From Robbsia betulipollinis (GTDB lineage Bacteria; Pseudomonadota; Gammaproteobacteria; Burkholderiales; Burkholderiaceae): 64,000 bases of DNA. The notes beneath the pieces are model-generated. The model saw only the letters and a list, made by a program, of their open reading frames with translations. It did not search any database and was not told the origin of the DNA. The stretch covers positions 2,142,365-2,206,364 of the forward strand of contig NZ_JAPMXC010000001.1 of NCBI RefSeq assembly GCF_026624755.1, given 5' to 3'. The position numbers and the translations under genes are program-made. Of the stretch, positions 37,402 to 51,554 are shown piece after piece (within the stretch, counting starts at the first letter, position 1; each line of letters starts with the position of its first letter).

Positions 37402-37427
37402 TGCGCCGCACCCCTCCGTGCGGCGCA
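37402..37427 (+). terminator. Stem-loop after hemY
   Basis: A perfect 10-bp inverted repeat (TGCGCCGCAC / GTGCGGCGCA) with a 6-base loop follows the hemY stop by 9 bp and precedes ppa. There is no U-run after it, so it may be an attenuator or transcript-end structure rather than a classical terminator. Confidence 0.45.
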
Positions 37428-37495
37428 TGCCCCATTGCACCACCTTGTTGCATCACCCTGTCGCGTATCCCTTCACGACTTTTCGAGAGAACACC

Positions 37496-38023
37496 ATGAG
37501 CTTCAATAACGTACCCGCCGGCAAGGACATTCCGAACGACTTCAACGTCATCATCGAGATCCCGGCGCAGAGCGACCCGGTCAAGTACGAGGCGGACAAG
37601 GACCTGGGCCTTCTGGTCGTCGACCGCTTCATCGGCACCGGCATGCGTTACCCGGCGAACTACGGCTTCATTCCGCAGACGCTCGCCGGCGACGGCGACC
37701 CGGTCGACGTACTGGTGATCACGCCGTTTCCGCTGCTGGCCGGCTCGGTGGTGCGCGCGCGCACCGTCGGCATGCTGCAGATGACCGATGAATCGGGCGT
37801 CGATGCGAAGCTGATCGCCGTGGCCGCCGACAAGATCTGCCCGGCCACCGCGCACATCAAGTCGATCGACGACGTGCCGGCGGACCTGAAGGACCAGATC
37901 AAGCATTTCTTCGAGAACTACAAGGCGCTCGAGAAGGGCAAGTGGGTCAAGGTCGAAGGCTGGCAGGGCATCGAAGCCGCGCAAAAGGAAATCACCGACG
38001 GCGTCGCGGCCTTCGGCAAGTAA
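37496..38023 (+). CDS. ppa: Inorganic pyrophosphatase
   Basis: A 175-residue family I pyrophosphatase, which hydrolyses PPi and pulls biosynthetic reactions forward. The metal-binding signature DGDPVDVLV is intact, as are the [11 protein letters not shown] and KVEGW blocks. The ATG of MSFNNVPAG was used, where homology begins. It is probably a single transcription unit between the hemY stem-loop and the acetyltransferase gene. Confidence 0.95.
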   Translation: MSFNNVPAGKDIPNDFNVIIEIPAQSDPVKYEADKDLGLLVVDRFIGTGMRYPANYGFIPQTLAGDGDPVDVLVITPFPLLAGSVVRARTVGMLQMTDESGVDAKLIAVAADKICPATAHIKSIDDVPADLKDQIKHFFENYKALEKGKWVKVEGWQGIEAAQKEITDGVAAFGK

Positions 38024-38114
38024 GCGGGCGCCGGCGGCACGGCGCCACTTGCGGCAGAATGGACGTAAGACCTGTCGCCCAGCGCGACGCTCCCCCCTGC
38101 CCATCCGAGGTGCC

Positions 38115-39263
38115 GTGAGCGATACCGAGATCCATGTAGTCGATTCCATCGCCGACGTCGATGCCGCCCAATGGAACGCCCTGGCCGGGCAGAACCCGTT
38201 CGTCCAGCATGCCTTTCTCGCGGCGCTGCACGCCACGGGCTGCGCCGCGGCGAAAACCGGCTGGCGGCCCCATTATCTGCTGATGCGTCGCGACGGCGTG
38301 CTGGCCGGCGCAATGCCGCTGTACCTCAAATCCCATTCGCGCGGCGAATACGTCTTCGACCACAGCTGGGCCGACGCCTTTCAGCGGCACGGCATCGACT
38401 ACTACCCGAAGCTGCTCGGCGCCGTGCCGTTCACCCCGGTGACCGGGCCGCGCCTGCTCGCCGCCGAGCACGACGACCGGGTGCTGCTCGCGCGCGCGGC
38501 GATCCAGCTCGCGCGGCAGCTGGAGGTCTCCTCGCTGCATGTGCTGTTTCCCACGGAGCAGGACATCGCGGCGATGAGCGAGGCGGGTTACATGCTGCGC
38601 GAAGGCGTCCAGTTCCACTGGCAAAACGACGGCTACGCGAGCTTCGACGCCTTCCTGGCGACGATGAACCAGCAAAAGCGCAAGAAGGTCAAACAGGACC
38701 GCCGGCATGTCCGGGACGCCGGCATCACGTTCCGTCACCTGCGCGGCGCCGAGGTCGACGCGGATGCGCTCGATTTCTTCTACGGCTGCTATGAAAATAC
38801 CTATGCCGAGCACTGGAATCCGCCCTATCTGAGCCGCGCATTTTTCCAGCGGCTGCACGACCATCAGCCGGACAGCATCCTGCTGGTGATTGCCGAACGC
38901 GACGGGCAGAACATCGCGTGCGCACTCGACGTGATCGGCGGCGACGTCATGTACGGGCGCTACTGGGGCACGCGGGAATTCGTCTCGGGACTGCATTTCG
39001 AAACCTGCTATATGCAAGGAATCGACTACTGCATCGCGCATGGGCTGACGTCGTTCGAAGGCGGCGCGCAGGGGGTGCACAAGATGTCGCGCGGCCTGCT
39101 GCCCACACCGACCTGGTCCGCGCACTGGATTGCCGACGCGCGCTTCGCGAACGCGATCGGCGAGTTCCTGGACGCGGAGACCTCCGCGATGGACCGGCAC
39201 ATCGAGGAGCTGGAAGCGCATACCCCGTTCAAGAAAGCGGGCGGCCCGCCTGCCGAAGCCTGA
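38115..39263 (+). CDS. GNAT/FemAB-fold acyltransferase family protein (DUF482)
   Basis: A 382-residue member of the DUF482 group, placed in the GNAT/FemAB-like superfamily and often named peptidoglycan-biosynthesis-related. Conserved blocks are NPFVQHAFLAAL, FDHSWADAF, KRKKVKQDRR and ACALDVIGGDVMYGRYWG. No reaction has been established for this family. The start is a GTG with GAGG just upstream, which fits the beginning of homology better than an ATG 22 codons earlier. Confidence 0.75.
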   Translation: MSDTEIHVVDSIADVDAAQWNALAGQNPFVQHAFLAALHATGCAAAKTGWRPHYLLMRRDGVLAGAMPLYLKSHSRGEYVFDHSWADAFQRHGIDYYPKLLGAVPFTPVTGPRLLAAEHDDRVLLARAAIQLARQLEVSSLHVLFPTEQDIAAMSEAGYMLREGVQFHWQNDGYASFDAFLATMNQQKRKKVKQDRRHVRDAGITFRHLRGAEVDADALDFFYGCYENTYAEHWNPPYLSRAFFQRLHDHQPDSILLVIAERDGQNIACALDVIGGDVMYGRYWGTREFVSGLHFETCYMQGIDYCIAHGLTSFEGGAQGVHKMSRGLLPTPTWSAHWIADARFANAIGEFLDAETSAMDRHIEELEAHTPFKKAGGPPAEA

Positions 39264-39406
39264 GCGTCGCGCATCGCCAGCGGCCGGGGCCACGCGCTGC
39301 GGTTCGCGCGCTGCCAGCCACGCGCTGCCAGCCGCGCATGCGATAATTGCCTGGAATCCGTCATCCTTCCCATGGCGCATCTCCGCGCTGCACTCCGTTC
39401 GAAGCC

Positions 39407-41104
39407 ATGACCATCCGAATCGCGCTCGCGCAAATCAACACGACGGTCGGCGACTTCGCCGGCAATTCGCAGCGGCTCGTCGCCGCGGCGGCCGAAGCCC
39501 ACGCGCTGGGCGCCCGCATCATGGTCGCCCCGGAGCTGGCACTGTCCGGCTATCCACCGGAGGACCTGCTGCTGCGGCCCGCTTTCTTCGCCGCCTCCGC
39601 CCGCGCGCTGACGGCGCTGTGCGAGGCCTTGCAACCGTTCGCCGGCCTGCACGTCATCGTCGGACATCCGTACCGCCGCAATGACGACGCAAACGCGCCG
39701 CTGGACCGGGCGCTGCCGCCGCGCGAGACGTTCAATGCCGCGTCGGTGATCGCGAACGGTGCGATCGTCGGCACCTATCTGAAGCAGGAACTGCCCAATG
39801 GCGAGGTGTTCGACGAGAAGCGGTATTTCGCCTCGGACCCGACGCCGTTCGTGTTCGACCTCGACGGCATGCGTTTCGGCGTGATCATCTGCGAGGACGT
39901 GTGGCACCGCAGCGCCGCGCTGCTCGCAAAAGCCGCGGGCGCCCAGGTGCTGCTCGTGCCGAACGCGTCGCCGTATCACGTGGAAAAAGGCGACGTGCGC
40001 CTGGGTATCGTGCGCAATCGCATCCGCGAAACCGGCTTGCCGGTGGTGTTCGTCAACGCCGTCGGCGGCCAGGACGAACTGGTGTTCGACGGCGGTTCCT
40101 TCGTCCTCGACGGTCATGGCGAGCAGGTCGCGCATCTGCCGCAGTTCGTCGAGCAGGTTGGCGTGGTCGAGTTCGACGCGGGGCGGAGCGCGACGCCGCG
40201 CGCGGCCCCCGGCACGACGCTGGCGCGACGCGAGTCGCCGGAAGCGCAGGTCTACCGGGCCCTGGTGCTGGGCGTGCGCGACTATATCGGCAAGAACGGC
40301 TTTCCGGGCGCGATCATCGGTTTGTCGGGTGGCGTCGATTCGGCGCTGGTGCTGGCGATCGCCTGCGACGCACTTGGCGCGGACCGGGTGCGCACCGTGA
40401 TGATGCCCTCGCGCTACACGGCCGATATCTCGCTGACCGATGCGCAGGACATGGCCGCGCGCGTGGGGGTGCGCTACGACATCGTCGAGATCGCGCCGAT
40501 GTTCGAGGCGTTCGGCGCCGCCCTCGCGCCGGAATTCGCCGGCCGCGCCGAGGATGCGACCGAGGAGAACATCCAGGCGCGCATTCGCGGCACGCTGCTC
40601 ATGGCGCTATCGAACAAGTTCGGTTCGATCGTGCTGACCACGGGCAACAAGAGCGAGATGGCGGTGGGGTACTGCACGCTGTACGGCGACATGGCGGGCG
40701 GTTTCGCGGTGATCAAGGACATCGCCAAGACGCTCGTCTACCGCTTGTGCCGCTATCGCAACGGCACCGACATCCACGGCCCGCGCGACATCATCCCGGA
40801 AAGAATTTTGACACGGGCGCCCTCGGCCGAATTGCGCGAGAATCAGACCGATCAGGACAGTCTGCCGCCGTACGACACGCTCGACGCCATCATGCAGATG
40901 TATATGGAAGAGGACCGTTCGCCGGCGGAGATCGTCGCCGCGGGCTACGCGCCCGAGGATGTCGACCGGATCACGCGGTTGATCAAGATCAACGAGTACA
41001 AGCGCCGGCAGGCGCCGATCGGTGTGCGGGTCACCCCGCGCGCTTTCGGGCGCGACTGGCGCTACCCGGTGACGTCGCGCTATGTGGATCGCGTCAAGTC
41101 GTGA
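39407..41104 (+). CDS. nadE: Glutamine-dependent NAD+ synthetase
   Basis: A 565-residue two-domain NAD synthetase, making NAD from nicotinate adenine dinucleotide with glutamine-derived ammonia. The N-terminal nitrilase-type amidase domain (1-260) has its Glu in APELALSGYPPEDL, Lys in LKQELPNGEVFDE and Cys in GVIICEDVW. The synthetase domain has the ATP loop LSGGVDSAL near residue 307. The ATG of MTIRIAL was used. It precedes glnB by 107 bp, an order seen throughout Burkholderia. Confidence 0.94.
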   Translation: MTIRIALAQINTTVGDFAGNSQRLVAAAAEAHALGARIMVAPELALSGYPPEDLLLRPAFFAASARALTALCEALQPFAGLHVIVGHPYRRNDDANAPLDRALPPRETFNAASVIANGAIVGTYLKQELPNGEVFDEKRYFASDPTPFVFDLDGMRFGVIICEDVWHRSAALLAKAAGAQVLLVPNASPYHVEKGDVRLGIVRNRIRETGLPVVFVNAVGGQDELVFDGGSFVLDGHGEQVAHLPQFVEQVGVVEFDAGRSATPRAAPGTTLARRESPEAQVYRALVLGVRDYIGKNGFPGAIIGLSGGVDSALVLAIACDALGADRVRTVMMPSRYTADISLTDAQDMAARVGVRYDIVEIAPMFEAFGAALAPEFAGRAEDATEENIQARIRGTLLMALSNKFGSIVLTTGNKSEMAVGYCTLYGDMAGGFAVIKDIAKTLVYRLCRYRNGTDIHGPRDIIPERILTRAPSAELRENQTDQDSLPPYDTLDAIMQMYMEEDRSPAEIVAAGYAPEDVDRITRLIKINEYKRRQAPIGVRVTPRAFGRDWRYPVTSRYVDRVKS

Positions 41105-41145
41105 TGCGGCCGAATGCGTCCCGACGCCGCGCCGGACCGTTCTGA

Positions 41146-41550
<405 letters not shown>

Positions 41551-41608
41551 AGGACGGTACGGACGCCGGCGCTGCGCACGCTCTCCAATACGCTGCCCGG
41601 GACGGTTT

Positions 41609-42319
41609 TCAGGAGTGCCGCTGCGCCTGCAGCAGGACGACCACCGCGCCCGCGCCGCCGTCCTGGTCCCGCGCCTCGCAAAACGCCATGACCTCGTTCT
41701 TCTGCGCGAGCCAGGCGCGTACCTTGCCCTTCAACACAGGTTCGCGGTTGACCGATCCCAACCCCTTGCCGTGGATGACGCGCACGCAGCGCAGACCCCG
41801 TTTCGCGGTGTCGCGGATGAAGCCCGACATCGCCTCGCGCGCTTCGTCGGAGCGCAGGCCGTGCAGGTCGATCTGCGCCTGCACGACCCACGTGCCGCGG
41901 CGCAGCTTGCGCACCACGTCGCGGGCGACGCCGTCCCGCTTGAACGACAGCGTGTCGTCGATCTCCAGCATCGCGTCCGGATCGTAGGCATCGGACAGGG
42001 CTTCGCGCATGACCTCGCGCTCGTCGAGACGCGTCATCAGGGGCAGGGGCAGGGGGCGTGGCACCGGCGTCGATGCCCGGTTCGGCGCGGCCATCGGGAT
42101 GATCGCGCCGACCGTGCGTCGAAACAGGTCGACATCGGCGGCGGCGGCGGCCGCCCGTTGCGCCGCCTCGCGCAGCAGACGCTCGCGTTCCTGTGCCTGG
42201 TCCGCCAGCGCACGGCGGAAGCCCGAGAGGTCCGCGAACGTGTCCGGGCCCGCCCGCGCCGCGTCGGGGGCGCCGGGGCGCGGGAGGATACGGCTGAGGG
42301 CGACGGGTTTTTTGGACAT
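41609..42319 (-). CDS. Smr (MutS2 C-terminal-like) domain protein
   Basis: A 236-residue protein with a helical, Ala/Arg-rich N-terminal half and a C-terminal Smr domain (about 145-235). The nuclease-type motifs DLHGLRSDEA and RVIHGKGLGS are intact. Stand-alone Smr proteins of this kind (SmrA/SmrB) nick or cleave nucleic acid; E. coli SmrB acts on mRNA in collided ribosomes. Which activity this one has is unknown. It converges with glnB and lies 90 bp past the trxB stop on the same strand. Confidence 0.85.
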   Translation of the reverse strand: MSKKPVALSRILPRPGAPDAARAGPDTFADLSGFRRALADQAQERERLLREAAQRAAAAAADVDLFRRTVGAIIPMAAPNRASTPVPRPLPLPLMTRLDEREVMREALSDAYDPDAMLEIDDTLSFKRDGVARDVVRKLRRGTWVVQAQIDLHGLRSDEAREAMSGFIRDTAKRGLRCVRVIHGKGLGSVNREPVLKGKVRAWLAQKNEVMAFCEARDQDGGAGAVVVLLQAQRHS

Positions 42320-42409
42320 GCGGGAGCGGAAAACCAGCAGGGACCGGCGAGGAGCGGTCGTCCCGGCGGCGGGGGAGCGGCGTGCCCCCCGTCGCCGGGA
42401 ACGGACGGT

Positions 42410-46323
<3,914 letters not shown>

Positions 46324-46329
46324 TGCACG

Positions 46330-46977
46330 ATGAAGTTGAAGTTCATGCGGAAGTGCCTGTTGGCCCTGGCGTTGTCGGCGGGTGCCGCGTCGCAGGCGTT
46401 CGCGGGGGGGCTGGACGAGATGCACCAGTTCGTCTCGCAGGTCAAATCGGCGAGCGGGGATTTTTCCCAACGGCAGATGAAGCCGGTGAAGGGCCAGGTC
46501 GGCGCGCTGGAGCCCACGGGAACGTCGAGCGGCACATTCGCGTTCGCGCGCCCCGGCAAGTTCGTCTGGCTGTACCAGAAGCCCTACCAGCAATTGTTGC
46601 AGGCGGACGGGCAGACGCTCTATGTCTATGACAAGGATCTGAACCAGGTCACCGAGCGCCCGCTGGGCAATGCGCTGGGCGCGAGCCCGGCGGCGATCCT
46701 GTTCGGCAGCAATGATCTCGACAAGAACTTCACCGTCAAGGACGGCGGTACGAAGGAGGGCGTCGACTGGGTGGAACTGGTGCCCAAGGCGCAGGACACG
46801 CAGTTCAAGCGCATCGGCGTGGGCTTCAAGGCCGGCAACCTCGATTCGATGGAACTGTACGATGTCTTCGGCAATGTGACGCTGCTGTCGTTCCAGAACA
46901 TCCAGAAGAACCCGGCGGCGACGGCGGACCGCTTCAAGTTCGTGGTGCCCAAAGGGGCGGACGTGATCAAGGGGTGA
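46330..46977 (+). CDS. lolA: Outer-membrane lipoprotein carrier protein LolA
   Basis: A 215-residue periplasmic chaperone that takes lipoproteins from LolCDE to LolB or the outer membrane. The signal peptide ends at SQAFA. Mature features are [10 protein letters not shown], the [17 protein letters not shown] hydrophobic-cavity strand and VWIYDxDLNQV-like [17 protein letters not shown]. The ftsK-lolA-rarA order is conserved in proteobacteria. Confidence 0.92.
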   Translation: MKLKFMRKCLLALALSAGAASQAFAGGLDEMHQFVSQVKSASGDFSQRQMKPVKGQVGALEPTGTSSGTFAFARPGKFVWLYQKPYQQLLQADGQTLYVYDKDLNQVTERPLGNALGASPAAILFGSNDLDKNFTVKDGGTKEGVDWVELVPKAQDTQFKRIGVGFKAGNLDSMELYDVFGNVTLLSFQNIQKNPAATADRFKFVVPKGADVIKG

Positions 46978-47049
46978 TTCGCTCCCCGCGCGCTGCGCGC
47001 CAGTTCTTTTTCCCTGTCTCCTGGTCGTTTTCTTTCCCGCGGGCACGCG

Positions 47050-48417
47050 ATGCCGGATCTATTCACGAATGAACCGCGGCGCCCCCTCGCGGAAGCGCTG
47101 CGCCCCGCCACGCTCGACGACGTCATCGGCCAGAGTCATCTGCTGGGCGAGGGCAAGCCGTTGCGGCTCGCCTTCGAGTCGGGCAAGCCGCATTCGATGA
47201 TCCTGTGGGGGCCGCCCGGAGTGGGCAAGACCACCATCGCGCGGCTTACCGCCCACGCGTTCCAGTGCGAGTTCATCGCCTTGTCGGCGGTGCTCTCGGG
47301 CGTCAAGGACATCCGCGAATCGATGGAGCGCGCGCGCCAGACGCTGGACCAGAGCGGCCGGCACACCATCCTGTTCGTCGACGAGATTCACCGTTTCAAC
47401 AAGGGGCAGCAGGACGCGTTGCTGCCTTTCGTCGAATCGGGACTGGTCACCTTCATCGGCGCGACCACCGAGAACCCGAGTTTCGAAGTGAACTCGGCGC
47501 TGCTCTCGCGCGCCCAGGTGTATGTGCTCAAGTCGCTGAGCGACGACGAGATGCGTCTGCTGCTGCAGCGCGCGCAGGCCGGCGCACCGTCTGATGCGCA
47601 GTCGGAGGCGCCGTCGAATGGGAAGGGCGCGCTCGCCGGGCTGACGTTCGACGACAAGGCGGTGGACACGCTGGTCGGCTATGCCGATGGCGACGCGCGG
47701 CGTTTCCTCAACCTGCTCGAGCAGACGCAGACCGCGGCGCAGGCGTCGGGGGTCGATGCGATCGACGCGGAATTCATCGGCAACGCGCTGACGCTGAACG
47801 CGCGGCGCTTCGACAAGGGCGGCGACAACTTCTACGACCAGATCTCCGCGCTGCACAAATCGGTGCGGGGATCGAGCCCGGACGGCGCGCTCTACTGGCT
47901 GTGCCGGATGCTCGACGGCGGCGCGGATCCCAAATACCTGGCGCGCCGTATCGTGCGCATGGCCTGGGAGGATATCGGCCTGGCCGACCCGCGCGCGCTG
48001 CAGATCGCCAACGATGCCGCCGAAACCTACGAACGGCTTGGCTCGCCGGAGGGCGAACTGGCGCTCGGGCAGGCGGTGATCTATCTGGCCAGCGCCGCGA
48101 AGAGCAATGCCGGCTACAACGCGTTCAACCGGGCGATGGCCTTCGTGCGCCAGGACAAGTCGCGCGAGGTGCCGGTGCATCTGCGCAACGCGCCGACCAA
48201 ACTGATGAAGGAACTGGGCTACGGGCACGCGTACCGCTACGCGCACGACGAACCCGACGCGTATGCGGCCGGCGAGACCTATCTGCCAGACGGCATCGGC
48301 GAGCCGGGCTGGTACCGGCCGGTACCGCGCGGCCTCGAAGCGAAGATCGCGGAAAAGCTCGAATGGCTGCGCGGGCTGGACCGCAAGGCGCGGCGCGGGG
48401 AAGGCAAGGGCGACTGA
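47050..48417 (+). CDS. rarA: Replication-associated recombination protein A (MgsA/RarA)
   Basis: A 455-residue AAA+ ATPase that acts at stalled forks and is related to clamp loaders. Walker A is GPPGVGKTT and Walker [12 protein letters not shown]; the sensor 1 region is [14 protein letters not shown]. The C-terminal tetramerisation domain ([18 protein letters not shown]) is complete. A short insert ([16 protein letters not shown]) lies after the AAA+ small domain. It is 72 bp downstream of lolA. Confidence 0.94.
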   Translation: MPDLFTNEPRRPLAEALRPATLDDVIGQSHLLGEGKPLRLAFESGKPHSMILWGPPGVGKTTIARLTAHAFQCEFIALSAVLSGVKDIRESMERARQTLDQSGRHTILFVDEIHRFNKGQQDALLPFVESGLVTFIGATTENPSFEVNSALLSRAQVYVLKSLSDDEMRLLLQRAQAGAPSDAQSEAPSNGKGALAGLTFDDKAVDTLVGYADGDARRFLNLLEQTQTAAQASGVDAIDAEFIGNALTLNARRFDKGGDNFYDQISALHKSVRGSSPDGALYWLCRMLDGGADPKYLARRIVRMAWEDIGLADPRALQIANDAAETYERLGSPEGELALGQAVIYLASAAKSNAGYNAFNRAMAFVRQDKSREVPVHLRNAPTKLMKELGYGHAYRYAHDEPDAYAAGETYLPDGIGEPGWYRPVPRGLEAKIAEKLEWLRGLDRKARRGEGKGD

Positions 48418-48479
48418 CGCCGTCGATGTCGACGGTCCGCGCGCCAGCGCTGCTGCGCGGCTGCGACCGCGCTTGCCGC

Positions 48480-49952
48480 CTACTTGCTCGCCGCCTCCCA
48501 TCCCAGACCCAGACTCTTCTGGATCGACACGAAATCCTCCACCAGCTGCGCCTGACCGTTCAATGTGTTCTGTTGCGCGGAAAGGCGCGTGCGCTCGGTA
48601 TCCAGCCAGTCGATCATGCTCGACGCACCCGCGCGATAACGCTGGTTCATCAGCGCCGCCGAGCGGTCGGCCGAGGCCTCCACGTCGCGCAGCTGCGCGA
48701 CATTGTCGCGCTGGTGACCATAGTGCGACAGCGCGGTGTCCGCGTCGCGCAGCGCGCCCAGCACCGTGCCCTGGTAGTTCGCCACCGCCTCGTCGCGCTG
48801 CGCTTCGGCGTTGCGCACCGCGGCACGCGTGCGGCCGAAGTCGAACACATTCCAGCTCAGGTAGGGCACGCCGATCCATGAAGAATTGCTGCGGCGAAAC
48901 AGGCCGCCCGGCGTGGACGCGCTGAAGCCCAGGTCGCCCAGCAGCGTCAGTTTCGGAAAATAATCGGCTTCGTTCTCGCCGATCTGCGCCGTCGAGGACG
49001 CCAGTTTGCGTTCGGCGGCGCGGATGTCCGGGCGGCGTTTCAACAACGCCGCAGGATCCCCGATCGCCACGGTGGCCGGCAGGGTCGGCAGCGGGCCGGC
49101 CTTGCTCAACCGTGCGTCGAGCGCGCCGGGTTCGAGTCCGCAGAGCACCGCCAGGCGGTCCAGCGATTCGCCGACGTCGGCATCGATCGGCGTGAGTGAC
49201 GCGCGGGTCGTGCCCACCTGCGTGCGCGAGCGTTCGACGTCGGCGTCGCTTGCCGTGCCGCGCGCGCGGCGCTGTTGCGTGAGCGTGAGGATCTGCTCTT
49301 CGTATTCGGCCGATTGATGCGCGATCACCGCGCGTTGCTGCTGCGCGCGCAGTTCCACATAGGCTTGCGCGATCTCCGCGGCGAGCGACACGTGCGTATC
49401 GGCGAGGTTCGCCTCGACCGACTGCGCCTGCGCGCCGGCCGCCTCGATCGCCCGGCGGGTACCGCCGAAGAGATCGATTTCCCAGGTCGCGTCGAAACCC
49501 GCCGTATAAAGCTTCAGGGGTCCGCTGCCGAGCGTATCCAGTTCCGAGGGCCGTTGCGTGCGCAGCGCCGCGGCGTTGGCCGCCACCTTCGGCAGCGCAT
49601 TGTCCTGCGCCTTGGTCAACGATGCGCGCGACGCCCGCAGACGCGCTTCCGCCGCCCGGATATCCGGATTGTTCGCCAGCGCCGTCTCGATCAGGCTGTC
49701 GAGCTCGGGGTCGCCCAGTTCCGTCCACCAGCGCGCGACGCCCGGTGCGGTCGATACGCCCTGTTCCGGCGTGCGCGCGAAGACGCCCGCGTGCAGGGTG
49801 TTCTGCGCGGTAGGCGGCGCGTCGTGATAGTTGGGCCCCAGGGTGCAGGCGCTCAGGGCCAGCACCATGCCGCAGACCGACAGGCGCGGTAGATGACGTG
49901 ACAGGCCACGCACGCGGGAGTCGGAGGATACAGTAAGGAGATTCGACATCAT
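48480..49952 (-). CDS. Efflux outer-membrane channel lipoprotein, NodT/OprM family
   Basis: A 490-residue TolC-superfamily channel of the NodT type. The lipobox (LSAC) gives a lipid-anchored N-terminus; two repeats of the outer-membrane efflux domain follow (about 80-270 and 290-480), with long helices and the PYLSWNVFDFG segment. It forms the outer-membrane duct of the EmrAB-type pump encoded just upstream on the same strand, only 9 bp away. MMSN gives two adjacent possible starts. Confidence 0.88.
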   Translation of the reverse strand: MMSNLLTVSSDSRVRGLSRHLPRLSVCGMVLALSACTLGPNYHDAPPTAQNTLHAGVFARTPEQGVSTAPGVARWWTELGDPELDSLIETALANNPDIRAAEARLRASRASLTKAQDNALPKVAANAAALRTQRPSELDTLGSGPLKLYTAGFDATWEIDLFGGTRRAIEAAGAQAQSVEANLADTHVSLAAEIAQAYVELRAQQQRAVIAHQSAEYEEQILTLTQQRRARGTASDADVERSRTQVGTTRASLTPIDADVGESLDRLAVLCGLEPGALDARLSKAGPLPTLPATVAIGDPAALLKRRPDIRAAERKLASSTAQIGENEADYFPKLTLLGDLGFSASTPGGLFRRSNSSWIGVPYLSWNVFDFGRTRAAVRNAEAQRDEAVANYQGTVLGALRDADTALSHYGHQRDNVAQLRDVEASADRSAALMNQRYRAGASSMIDWLDTERTRLSAQQNTLNGQAQLVEDFVSIQKSLGLGWEAASK

Positions 49953-49961
49953 GGTGTCCGA

Positions 49962-51554
49962 TCAATGTCCCGACGAGACGGGGGCAGGGCCGCCAGGCTT
50001 GGGCGACTTCAGCAGCAGCGCGAGCGGAATGCAGACCAGCAAGGCCATGCCCAGCAGGTAGAAGGTTTGCGAGTAGGTGATGACCAGCGCCTGCACGTGA
50101 ATCTGCTGGGCGAGCTGGCCGAGCGCCTGCATGTGGGCGTGGGTGGCGTCGCTGCCCTGCGCCATGAAGCTGGCGGTACTGTTGGCGATACGCTCGTTGG
50201 CGAGGATTCCGTTCGCGGTGACCGCCTCGCGCAGATTGTCGTCGTGCAGCGTCGTGCGCCGGTCGAGGAAAATGCCGACCAGCGCCAGACCCACCGAGCC
50301 GCCGAGGTTGCGCGCCATGTTGTACAGGCCCGACGCATCGCCCGCTTCCTCGGTGGACACGGCGGCCATCGATGCCTGGTTCAGCGGCAGCATCGCCAGC
50401 ATCTGACCGACGCCGCGCATCAGTTGCGACCAGAGAAAATTGTGTCCGACGCTTTGCGCGGTCATGCTCGTATCGAGCATGCAGCTCATGCCGAACAGCA
50501 CCAGACCGGCGATCACCATGACGCGCGCGTCGACCGTGCCCAGCAGACGTGGCAGGAGCGGCATCATCAAAAAGGCCGGCACGCCCGATAGCAGCAGCAC
50601 AAAACCCGACTGCTCGGCGTTGTAGCCCGCGATATTGCTGAGAAACTGCGGCAGCAGATACGAGATGCAGTACAGTCCCATGCCCACCGCGAAGACGATG
50701 AAGATCACGCTCGCGTAACGGGCGTTGCGCAGCAGCGAGAGCCGCAGCATCGGTTTTTTCGCGACGAACTGGGAGATGGCGATCAGGATCATGCCGACGG
50801 CCGTCAGCACGGTGAGCCACACGATCATGCTGGACTCGAACCAGCGGTTGCGCTGGCCTTCCTCGAGCACCACGGTCAGGGAACTCAGACCCACCGCCAG
50901 CCCGACGATGCCCAGCCAGTCCGCCTTGATGAAGGTCGCCCACTGCGGTTTCTCCGCGTCGAGTCCGGCGAGCAGCAGGACCACGAGCGCCGCGCACACC
51001 GGCAGGTTGATGAAGAAGCACCAGGTCCAGCTGATGTTCTCCGCCAGCCAGCCGCCCACCACCGGGCCGAGCAGGGGGCCGATCAGCACGATCAGGCCGA
51101 AGATCGACATGCCCACCGGAAGCTGCTTGCGCGGCAGGCGCATGCGGATGATGGTCTGCGCGGTGGGGATCATCGCGCCGCCCGTGAAACCCTGGCCGAT
51201 GCGTCCGGCGATGATCTCCGGCAGGTTGTGGGACAGGCCGCACAGCACCGAGAACACCGTGAAGAGCACGGCGGTGCTGACCAGGAAGTTGCGCAGGCCG
51301 AAGACGCGCGTGAGCCACGCGGCGAGCGGAATCATGACGATTTCCGACATCAGGTAGCCCGTCGAGATCCAGGTGCCCTCGCTGCCGGTCGCGCCGATCT
51401 CGCCCTGGATCTGGGGCAGGGCCGAGTTGGTGATCGAGATGTCGAGCGTGGCCATGAGCGCGCCGAGCGCGCCCGCGACCACCGCGATCCAGTCGCTGGT
51501 GCTGGCGCGCCGCTCGTCTTCCGGCACGGCGCTCGTGGCCTGGGAATCAGCCAT
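49962..51554 (-). CDS. DHA2 (EmrB/QacA-type) drug:H+ antiporter
   Basis: A 530-residue major-facilitator protein with 14 predicted membrane helices (DHA2 family). Typical motifs are ATLDISITNSALPQIQGEIG in helix 1, the motif A-like GRIGQGFTGG and the motif C region GPLLGPVVGGWLAENISWTWCFFIN. It exports drugs or other toxic compounds by proton exchange, taking them to the periplasmic adaptor encoded upstream. The chosen ATG overlaps the adaptor gene by 8 bp, showing translational coupling. Confidence 0.9.
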   Translation of the reverse strand: MADSQATSAVPEDERRASTSDWIAVVAGALGALMATLDISITNSALPQIQGEIGATGSEGTWISTGYLMSEIVMIPLAAWLTRVFGLRNFLVSTAVLFTVFSVLCGLSHNLPEIIAGRIGQGFTGGAMIPTAQTIIRMRLPRKQLPVGMSIFGLIVLIGPLLGPVVGGWLAENISWTWCFFINLPVCAALVVLLLAGLDAEKPQWATFIKADWLGIVGLAVGLSSLTVVLEEGQRNRWFESSMIVWLTVLTAVGMILIAISQFVAKKPMLRLSLLRNARYASVIFIVFAVGMGLYCISYLLPQFLSNIAGYNAEQSGFVLLLSGVPAFLMMPLLPRLLGTVDARVMVIAGLVLFGMSCMLDTSMTAQSVGHNFLWSQLMRGVGQMLAMLPLNQASMAAVSTEEAGDASGLYNMARNLGGSVGLALVGIFLDRRTTLHDDNLREAVTANGILANERIANSTASFMAQGSDATHAHMQALGQLAQQIHVQALVITYSQTFYLLGMALLVCIPLALLLKSPKPGGPAPVSSGH